From NCBI RefSeq assembly GCF_004319545.1, contig NZ_CP036313.1, forward strand, positions 248,001-312,000: a DNA stretch of 64,000 bases, read 5' to 3'. Positions 52,595-60,700 of this stretch are shown one piece after another. Under the pieces are notes generated by a model. That model had not been told where the DNA came from. It was given only the letters and a program-made list of their open reading frames with translations, and ran no database searches. The position numbers and the translations under genes are program-made. The stretch is from Desulfobacter hydrogenophilus (GTDB taxonomy: Bacteria; Desulfobacterota; Desulfobacteria; Desulfobacterales; Desulfobacteraceae). Each line of letters starts with the position of its first letter. The stretch's first letter is position 1.

Positions 52595-53596
52595 ATGACA
52601 GAGAACGAAATCACATCAGGAAAAAAAATAAGTGTCCTGGTGGTGGATGATGAAAAAAGTATCCTGAAGCTGATACAACGGCTGGTTCGACAGGAAGGGT
52701 ATGACTGTCTTATCGCTTCAAACGGACTTGAGGCGATCACAGTGATGGAAGAAACAGTGGTGGATGTGGTGATAACTGATATCGCCATGCCTAAAATGGA
52801 CGGCATTGAGCTGACAAAACAGATAAAAGAAAACTACTCGGCAGATGTTATTATGATGACCGGATACTTCAAAGACCTGTCCTACGAAAATGCCGTTACA
52901 AAAGGCGCCAAGGATTTTATTCAAAAACCGTTCAGCACGAAAGAATTTCAGATCCGACTTAATCGGGTGATCAAGGAACGTGAAACCAATCAGGAACTCA
53001 AAAAAAGCCTGGAGCGGATGAATGAAATTGTAGACGGGGTCATAAACAGTTTGTCTTTAACGGTGGATGCAAGAGACCCGTATACGGCCGGCCATCAGAA
53101 ACGGGTGGCACAGCTTGCCATTGAAATCGCCAGATCCATGGGACTTGGGAAAACACAAATCTCCAGTATCCGCATGGCCGGGATTCTACATGATTTAGGA
53201 AAAATTGCCATCCCGGCCGAAATCCTGTCAAAACCCAGCATGCTGTCGGACATCGAATTCCGTTTAATAAAAACCCACCCCCAGGTGGGTTACGATATTC
53301 TTAAAAACATAAATTTCCCCACACCTGTGGCCCGGATCGTTCATCAGCACCATGAACGCATGGACGGCTCTGGTTATCCTTTGGGGCTTGCAGGAGATGA
53401 TATTTTACCCGAAGCAAGGATATTAATGGTGGCGGATGTGGTTGAGGCCATGTTTTCTCACAGGCCCTACCGGCCGGGACTTGGTATGGACAAGGCATTG
53501 GCGGAGATCAAAAAAAACAGAGGCAAATTCTACGATCCGGACGTTGTGGATGCCTGCCTTAAAACAATGGCCGAAAACTTTAAATTTGACGGGTGA
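52595..53596 (+). CDS. Response regulator with HD-GYP domain (cyclic di-GMP phosphodiesterase type)
   Basis: 333 residues. Receiver domain (10-125) with phospho-Asp in VVDVVITDIAMPKMDG (about residue 63). A coiled linker follows, then an HD-GYP domain from about 150: AGHQKRVAQLAIEIARS, the HD pair in GILHDLGKIAIP (about 200), KTHPQVGYDIL, QHHERMDGSGYP and RILMVADVVEAM. All family metal ligands appear present. HD-GYP proteins degrade cyclic di-GMP or related molecules. First gene of a three-regulator operon. Confidence 0.93.
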   Translation: MTENEITSGKKISVLVVDDEKSILKLIQRLVRQEGYDCLIASNGLEAITVMEETVVDVVITDIAMPKMDGIELTKQIKENYSADVIMMTGYFKDLSYENAVTKGAKDFIQKPFSTKEFQIRLNRVIKERETNQELKKSLERMNEIVDGVINSLSLTVDARDPYTAGHQKRVAQLAIEIARSMGLGKTQISSIRMAGILHDLGKIAIPAEILSKPSMLSDIEFRLIKTHPQVGYDILKNINFPTPVARIVHQHHERMDGSGYPLGLAGDDILPEARILMVADVVEAMFSHRPYRPGLGMDKALAEIKKNRGKFYDPDVVDACLKTMAENFKFDG

Positions 53597-53600
53597 TCCA

Positions 53601-54329
53601 TTGAGTGAAACACATACCTATCCAGTTCTGATCGTGGATGATGAAAAACCTATCGCCACGATTATCCAAAGGCTCTTAGAACCGAAAAACATCACAACTG
53701 AGTATGCAGCTGACGGTGAACAGGCGTTGCTGAAAATGCGTCAGGCCGCAACCCCCTATTCCCTGATAATCAGTGACCAGAAGATGCCGGAAATGACAGG
53801 GGATGCCCTTCTTGAAAAAGCTGCCCTAATCTCACCGGACACCGCAAGATTCATGATGTCGGGGTATACGGATCTATCGGCAATAATTCGGGCCATAAAT
53901 AATGGGGCAATCAACCGCTTCATTCCAAAGCCCCTGGACAAGGAGACGTTCATCCGGGCGGTTTTAGATGCGGTGGCACAATTTGAGGCCGACGTTGAGG
54001 CCAAACGCCTGTTTGAACAGGCCAAAACCCAGAACCTAAAACTGTTTGAACTATATAAAGAGTTGAAACAGGAAACGCAGAAATTTGAACAAGTCATGGA
54101 TGGGTTGGACGCAGAAATCGCTGAGTTGACCCATAGAATGGATGTGTTAAAACTCGCTGATTTAAAAGACAAAAAGGTACTGGACCGCATTGAACAATCC
54201 ATGGAAGATAAAAAGTTACTGACCCAGGATAATTTTGCCGGGTTTGCCGCCCAGGTTCGGGAAGAAGTATACATCCAGTTTCAGGACATTGCGATTCGAA
54301 ACGGTTTGACAATGCCGGGAAAAAACTGA
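53601..54329 (+). CDS. Response regulator, receiver plus coiled coil
   Basis: About 242 residues from a TTG at 53601, preceded by GGGTGA; the frame extends upstream within the HD-GYP gene without a better start. Receiver domain (8-125) with TYPVLIVDDEKPIATII and phospho-Asp in SLIISDQKMPEMTG (about residue 57). The rest (130-235) is helical with coiled-coil heptads (FEQAKTQNLKLFELYKELK). There is no known output domain, so it may act through protein contacts. It starts five bases after the HD-GYP stop and its stop overlaps the next ATG by one base. Confidence 0.82.
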   Translation: MSETHTYPVLIVDDEKPIATIIQRLLEPKNITTEYAADGEQALLKMRQAATPYSLIISDQKMPEMTGDALLEKAALISPDTARFMMSGYTDLSAIIRAINNGAINRFIPKPLDKETFIRAVLDAVAQFEADVEAKRLFEQAKTQNLKLFELYKELKQETQKFEQVMDGLDAEIAELTHRMDVLKLADLKDKKVLDRIEQSMEDKKLLTQDNFAGFAAQVREEVYIQFQDIAIRNGLTMPGKN

Positions 54330-57241
54330 TGGAACCCATAAGCCAAGACATGCTGAACTCCGGAATTCTGCTGGTGGATGATGAACACAATATTACAAAA
54401 GCATTGCGCAGGCTGTTAAATCGCCATGGGTTCACCACCGTAAATACGGCGTTAAATGCTGAACAGGGATTAACCATCATCCAGAATACGGAGAAACCAT
54501 TTTCCGTAATTCTGTCAGATCAGCACATGCCGAGCATCAGTGGATACGCATTTTTTAATAAAGTCATGGACCTTTCCCCTGACTCGAGACGGATACTAAT
54601 GACCGGCCATCATGATTTTGATGTCGCCATGGATGCCATTAACCAGGGGGGGATTCACAAGTACATTACCAAACCATGGGACGAATCTGATTTATTGACG
54701 ACGCTGACCACTGAGATTGAAATATATCACAGCATCCATGAAAAAAAACGGATTCATGTCATTATCAAAAATCAAAATACACAACTTTACCAACTGGCCA
54801 GACAAAAAACCCGGGAAAAAAAAGCATTTAAAAAGCAGGAAGCGGCTAAAAGGAACCAACTGGCATCCATCAAAAAGGTGCTGAACGAATTAAAAAAAAC
54901 TGAAGGCATGGAAAAAACATTGCCTGGGCTGGACCATGTTTTTTGCGATAAACAAATTCAGAATCAATCCATCCTTATCCGGGCATTTGAAATCCTCAAC
55001 CAGGAAATAGACACCATCCTTGGCAGTATGGCCCAAAAACACAACCTGTCTTTTCCCACAGGCGGCGGTCATCCAGGCACGACAGAGAAAGAAAGCGGCA
55101 TGGCATCCCCCCCCGACTACGATCTGATTGATAAAGTCATAGGAATCGCACTCCAAAATGCTATACCGTTACTGACAAACATCCATCCGTCTTTTGGTGA
55201 CGGAGTTGACATCGAATCGTACACAACAGTTCCGGATATTTGGGAATTGGCCCAAAAAGAGGGATTGATTGAGATGGAACAAATTTTGAAATTGCAGGCA
55301 CAAATGGCACCGAAGAATGGCGCGCCACCTTCCTACAGGGAGCCTGAAGAGATACTCGCTGCATCAGGAACGATCTCTCGGCTGGATATAAGCCGCCTTA
55401 TGGTAAAAAGGCGATTTATCCAGACAAGAATTCTGGATAAAGCCAGTTCCCAAAAACTGATTGATCAAAAGCTGATTTCACCCGTCGCCTTGGAAATCTG
55501 TCTGTTAGAACAGATGATGCGGTTTGAAAGGAATGGAGAATGCATTCCCGTAAGGGATCTTCTTTTAGAAAGAAATATGATCGACCGTCACACCTGGAAA
55601 AAAATGTTTGAAGATGCTGCCGGAACAGAAGTGATGCGTGACCCTGAAAAACCATCAGAAAAGGCGAATCTGACCGAGGATGAGATTCCCATTGAACTGA
55701 TCGTTTCCTCCAATGGCACCACGGCATGGATCAAAAATAAGGAGCCATTGCCCAAAGAGATCAACACAATGCTGGTTAAGACTTTGCTGGAAAAAAGAGG
55801 CGTGATATGCGGTGTAATAGAGGATGAAAAAATAGCAGAGCAGTTAAGGAGGCATCCGGGAGCCGGACAAAAATGGGTCGTGGCAGAAACGCCTTTCACC
55901 CAGCCGGAAACAGACGGTAAAATTGAATATTTTATCAATACCCATGACCGGTGTCCAGGAATTTTTAAAGAGGACGGCACCATAGATTTTAAAGACCGGG
56001 GGGATCTCCCCTTTGTGAAAAAAGGAGAACTTCTTGCAAAAAAAATTCTCTGGGAGAAGGGTCCTGCTGTCCATAATGTATTAGGCGAACATATCCAGCT
56101 CGAACCACTGGAAAAAGTGACGTTAAAAGGGGGGACCGGGACAATGCTCTCCGAAGACGGGTTTGCATTATACGCGACCGACGAAGGCGATCCCTGTCTG
56201 GATAACAGGGGAATTGTTTCGGTTTATCAAGAACTTATCATTAAAAATGACGTGGATTTTGCAACCGGTCATATCGATTTTCAGGGCAATGTATTTGTTC
56301 ACGGTACTATCAAGGATGGATTCAAGGTATCCTGTGCCAATCTGACTGTTAGTGAAATTAACGGCGGCATAGTATCTGCGAACGGGCATCTGAAAGTCTC
56401 AAAAGGCATTACGAATGCACAGGTTACGGCCCAAGGAAATGTAACGACCCAATTTATAAATAAATCAAAAATAAAAGCCCTGGGCGATATGACCGTAACC
56501 AGGGAGATAATGGAATCCTCAATTTCCATCAATGGGCAATTTCTGAACACGGAAGGCCGAATCATAGCGTCTACCATTTGTGCAAAAATGGGGTTGTTTG
56601 TAAGGCTGGTAGGTACGGAAAAGTCATCACCATCCGTACTCAAACCCGGCAGGAACGACTACCTTAATGAAGTTAAAAACAAACTGCTTAAAAAAGAAAA
56701 TAAGACAAAAGACCTTATTACAACGCTGATCCAAAAAAAGAAATGCTTAGAAGAAAAAAATTTGAACATACATGAAAAAATTATGGTCCATTCTTATTCC
56801 TGCGAAAACCTGAAAAAAAAGGCAGCAAAACTTCAGGGTCAGGTGCCGCATATTACAAAAGACAAAAAAGCGCATTTAAAAGAAGAATACAAAGAGACCG
56901 TTTTCCGCCTGAAAACGGCGGAAAAGACCATTAGGGCGTTGTTCAATACCCAGGATGACCTGGTGGCTCAAATAGAGGCCCATCAGGAAAGCATTCAAAA
57001 GGCCCTGGATGACCAGGCTAAAATTACTGACAGCAAAACGGAAATTGAGCAGTTAAAAAAGCATGATACTGGGGTTCCCAGGGTTCAGATCTCAAAGCAT
57101 ATACAAGCCGGGACCCGAATAATCGGCCCAAATAGCGCCATGACGATTCATCACAATAGCGACGCATGTAACATACTGGAAGTAAAAAAAATTTACGGCA
57201 ATCTACCCGCAGATAGAGAGATGGTGATCCGCAATTTTTAG
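54329..57241 (+). CDS. Receiver-FapA (DUF342) fusion protein
   Basis: 970 residues. Residues 8-130 form a receiver domain (GILLVDDEHNITKALRRLL; phospho-Asp in VILSDQHMPSISG at about 65). Helical regions follow (about 145-440). From about 450 to the end it is a FapA/DUF342 protein: IELIVSSNGTTAWIKNKEPL, the linker GKIEYFINTH, the beta-helix repeats around GHIDFQGNVFVHGTIKDGFK and TVSEINGGIVSANGHLKVSK, and a long C-terminal coiled coil (about 785-895). FapA-type proteins are linked to surface polymers and flagella; the receiver fusion suggests phospho-control of that role. Overlaps the upstream stop (TGATG). Confidence 0.87.
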   Translation: MEPISQDMLNSGILLVDDEHNITKALRRLLNRHGFTTVNTALNAEQGLTIIQNTEKPFSVILSDQHMPSISGYAFFNKVMDLSPDSRRILMTGHHDFDVAMDAINQGGIHKYITKPWDESDLLTTLTTEIEIYHSIHEKKRIHVIIKNQNTQLYQLARQKTREKKAFKKQEAAKRNQLASIKKVLNELKKTEGMEKTLPGLDHVFCDKQIQNQSILIRAFEILNQEIDTILGSMAQKHNLSFPTGGGHPGTTEKESGMASPPDYDLIDKVIGIALQNAIPLLTNIHPSFGDGVDIESYTTVPDIWELAQKEGLIEMEQILKLQAQMAPKNGAPPSYREPEEILAASGTISRLDISRLMVKRRFIQTRILDKASSQKLIDQKLISPVALEICLLEQMMRFERNGECIPVRDLLLERNMIDRHTWKKMFEDAAGTEVMRDPEKPSEKANLTEDEIPIELIVSSNGTTAWIKNKEPLPKEINTMLVKTLLEKRGVICGVIEDEKIAEQLRRHPGAGQKWVVAETPFTQPETDGKIEYFINTHDRCPGIFKEDGTIDFKDRGDLPFVKKGELLAKKILWEKGPAVHNVLGEHIQLEPLEKVTLKGGTGTMLSEDGFALYATDEGDPCLDNRGIVSVYQELIIKNDVDFATGHIDFQGNVFVHGTIKDGFKVSCANLTVSEINGGIVSANGHLKVSKGITNAQVTAQGNVTTQFINKSKIKALGDMTVTREIMESSISINGQFLNTEGRIIASTICAKMGLFVRLVGTEKSSPSVLKPGRNDYLNEVKNKLLKKENKTKDLITTLIQKKKCLEEKNLNIHEKIMVHSYSCENLKKKAAKLQGQVPHITKDKKAHLKEEYKETVFRLKTAEKTIRALFNTQDDLVAQIEAHQESIQKALDDQAKITDSKTEIEQLKKHDTGVPRVQISKHIQAGTRIIGPNSAMTIHHNSDACNILEVKKIYGNLPADREMVIRNF

Positions 57242-57339
57242 CCCGAATTCAAGGAAAGAATCTGCGTTCAGGGGACTTGCGGACTTACGTCGTCATATCG
57301 TATTGTTTTGTAGCATATTTTCATAGGATACAGGAGGTC

Positions 57340-57567
57340 ATGAAAATCTTGGGAACCGTTCTTAAACCTGATAAACAGGCCTTTGAGGCACTGACAAAGG
57401 CACGAATGCCATTTGGTAAATACAAAGGCTGTCGTCTGGTGGATCTGCCCGAACCCTATCTGGTGTGGTTCAGCAGACAGGGGTTTCCCCCGGGCAAATT
57501 AGGGGAGCAGTTGCGTACGGTGTATGAAATAAAGCGTAATGGATTGGAGTACTTATTTAAGCCATGA
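57340..57567 (+). CDS. DUF3820 family protein
   Basis: 75 residues from the ATG at 57340, which follows AGGAGG closely. The core ARMPFGKYKGCRLVDLPEPY, LVWFSRQGFP is the DUF3820 signature (MPFGKYKG, DLPxxYLxWF), found in small proteins that in some bacteria are next to or fused to nucleases. The biochemical role is unknown. Its TGA overlaps by four bases (ATGA) with the start of the decayed sixA, so it was the first gene of a small operon. Confidence 0.85.
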   Translation: MKILGTVLKPDKQAFEALTKARMPFGKYKGCRLVDLPEPYLVWFSRQGFPPGKLGEQLRTVYEIKRNGLEYLFKP

Positions 57568-57760
57568 AAATACTTCACCTATTGTGGGCCATAATCCGGC
57601 GTTTCATGATTTTTGCAACCGGATGATGACAGACACAATCAGAAAAAAGCTGACCACCTGCGCCTATGCCCGGCTGGAACCGGACGCAGATGCCTGGAAC
57701 CGTATCGGCCCAGGCAAAATGAAACTCTCTGCGTTTTTAACCCCAAAACTGTTCCGATAA
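57564..57760 (+). pseudogene. sixA-type phosphohistidine phosphatase with internal deletion
   Basis: The start ATGAAAATACTTCACCTA encodes MKILHL, like the N-terminus of SixA (MKxLyLLRHAKS). It is followed at once, in another frame, by IVGHNPAFHDFCNRMM and CAYARLEPDADAWNRI, then LSAFLTPKLFR, the C-terminal third of SixA. The catalytic RHG block and about 90 codons are missing. The ends keep the operon overlaps: ATGA with DUF3820 and TAATG with the helicase gene. Confidence 0.75.
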
Positions 57761-60700
57761 TGGAGATCTCCCAGGATAAAAATCAGGATAGTGACCGGGA
57801 ATCGGGCGGGAAACCGACACACGCACCAACGAATCTGCCTGCCGACCGGCCCCTTGACCTCAAGACTTGCCTGTGCAAATCCCTGATCATTGATTTCGAA
57901 GCCACACCCAATGGCGAGGTGTTTCACATCGGCGCCGTATTTAACGACCGGGTTTTCAATGAAGAGAACATTTCAAATCCAGCCCCGGCACTCCAACAGC
58001 TTTCCCGATTTGCACAGGGTGCAAAATATATCCTCGGGCACAATATTATCAAGCATGACCTGGCCCTGGCCAAAGCCCATTGCCCGGATGCCGGAATTCT
58101 GTCTTTGATCCCCATTGACACCCTGGTGCTCTCTCCTTTGGCCTTTCCGGAAAATCCCTACCACCGGCTCATCAAAGGATATAAACTTTTGAGCGCATCA
58201 AAAAACAATCCTGTGGCTGATGCAAAGCTTTCCACGGTGCTGTTTGAAGATCAACTGGCAGCTTTTCTTCTTTTAAAAAAATGCGAACCCGGGCTCATTG
58301 CCTTTTTTGCCTGGGCCTTTGATCTGCCAACAGAAACGTTCCAGGGGATCAGTCAACTTTTTGAAAATCTTGGCGGCGAGAAACCCGGTGAAAGCCGTGC
58401 CCGGGATCTGTTTTTAAATTTGTGCCGGGACCGGGGCTGTGCCACGGCGGCCCGGGAAATCTGGGAAGAAATCAACCAAGCCACACACAGGAAACCGGAA
58501 CTTGCCTACCTGGTTTCCTGGCTGCGGGTGGCCGGAGGCAACTCCGTTCTTCCCGGTTGGATACTTCACGAATTTGACGGTATCGCAGATCTGGTTTTAA
58601 GACTTCGGATGGCCTGCGGAAATGACGCCTGTTCCTTTTGCACACAACACAACAACCCGGAACGTCTTTTAAAAAAACATTTTGGTTTCAAAGCCTACCG
58701 GGCCATGCCCGACGGCCGGATGCTCCAGCGGGAAATCGTTTCGGCCTCCCTGTCCGGCCGCCACCACCTGGCCATACTGCCCACGGGCGGCGGCAAATCC
58801 ATCTGCTACCAGATTCCGGCACTTCATCGGTACGAACGCACAGGGGCACTCACCATCGTCATATCACCGCTCAAGGCGCTAATGAAGGACCAGGTGGACA
58901 ACCTCAATCATGCCACCGGCACCCAGGCAGCCGCCGCCATCAACGGCAGCCTGACCCTTCCCGAACGGGGGGCTGTGGTGGAGAAGGTGCGATTAGGCGA
59001 CATCGGGCTTTTGTACATCTCTCCTGAACAACTGCGAAACAAAAGCGTAGTGGAGCTGATCGCCTCCCGCCAGGTGGGCTGCTGGATTTTTGACGAAGCC
59101 CACTGCCTGTCAAAATGGGGACATGACTTCAGGCCCGATTACCTAAACGTGGCAGACCTCATTGCCGACCAGAAAAAACAAACAGGCCGAATGCCGGTGA
59201 TCGGAGCCTTCACAGCCACGGCCAAAAAAGATGTTAAAGAAGAAATCCGCCAACATTTTAATGAAAAACTCGGCCTTGACCTGGATAGCTTTGAAGGGGG
59301 TGTAGACCGGGAAAACCTTCACTTTTACGTCTATCCTGTCACAGCCGCTGAAAAATACGATGTCATTGCCCGCACCCTTCACGATAATCTGTCGGAAACA
59401 AAGGGCAGCGCCATTGTCTATTGCGCATCCCGGAAAGGCACCGAAGCGTTAAGCCAGTTTCTCAATGAACGCGGCATTGTCTGCCAGGCCTTCCATGCAG
59501 GCCGAACCGAACCGGACAAACGCAACATTCAAGATGATTTTTTATCAGGTACTATCCCTGTGATCTGCGCCACCAACGCCTTTGGCATGGGCATCGACAA
59601 AAAAGATATCCGGCTGGTCATCCATGCCGATATCCCGGGCTCCCTTGAAAATTATCTCCAGGAAGCCGGCAGGGCCGGACGGGACCAGGACCTTGCCGAC
59701 TGCATCCTGCTTTATGAACAGGATGACATTGACAACCAGTTCTCCTTGAATGCCTATTCAAAACTCTCTTTGCAGGATATCAAAAAAATTCTCAAGGTAT
59801 TAAAGGACCGGGGCAAAAAACATCCCGAAATCGTAATCACCCCGGCAGAGATCCTTCGCCTGGCAGGATATGAGCATATGGGCGGCGATGATCAAAGGGC
59901 CAGAATTGCCGTGGCCTGGCTGGAGAGACGGGGCTTTATCCGGCGCGATTTCAACCGCACCCTGTTTTTCAAAGGGGTGCCTTTGGTGAAAAGCCTGGAT
60001 GAGGCAGAAAAAAAACTTAAAACGCTCAATCTGTCCAGAACCGTTCAGTCGGTATATATGACGCTTTTACAGACCCTTTTTAATGAAAGCAAAAACGCCC
60101 TGATCTCGGCGGACATGCTGTGCGAGGCATTAAGCCCCATTGAAAACCTGCCGGAAAAATACCTGGACCCAGGCACCATCATAAATGAGCTGAACAACAT
60201 GGCCAATGCAGGATTGATCCGGGAAGGGGCGGTGATGACCGCCTTTATCCGGCCAAAGGGCAAAAACAACGCCGGGGATCTATTAATTTTTTTTTCCCGC
60301 ATGGAAAAGACCATGGCCGACCTGATGGCAGAACTCTCCCCGGAATCCAGTGCAGACAAAGCCGACCTGATCAACCTGCGTCTAGTGGCCCAGCGTCTCA
60401 AGGACAAGGGCTTTGAAACCGCCACCACAGATATCTGCACCACTTTGCTGCACATCCTGGCTGCCGACCAGGGGGAGTCCGGGGGTAAAAGTCTGAAGAT
60501 CGCCGGTAAAAAAGGTGCGGAACAGCAGCGGGTCTTTGTCAATGTGCCCTGGCAGATTTTAAAGGAACGCATGGACCTGCGCCACCGGTGTGCCCGGGTT
60601 TGCATTGACGCCATTATTAAAAATCTTGAACCGGAACTTAAAGCCGCCCGGAAAGAGATCCTGGGCCAATTTTTCATCTCGGACATCATCCAGGCCATGA

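Noticed and set aside
57613..57759. N-terminal extension of the helicase fusion (49 codons)
   Set aside because: This is the sixA remnant read in another frame. The ATG at 57760 overlaps the sixA stop and fits the operon pattern.
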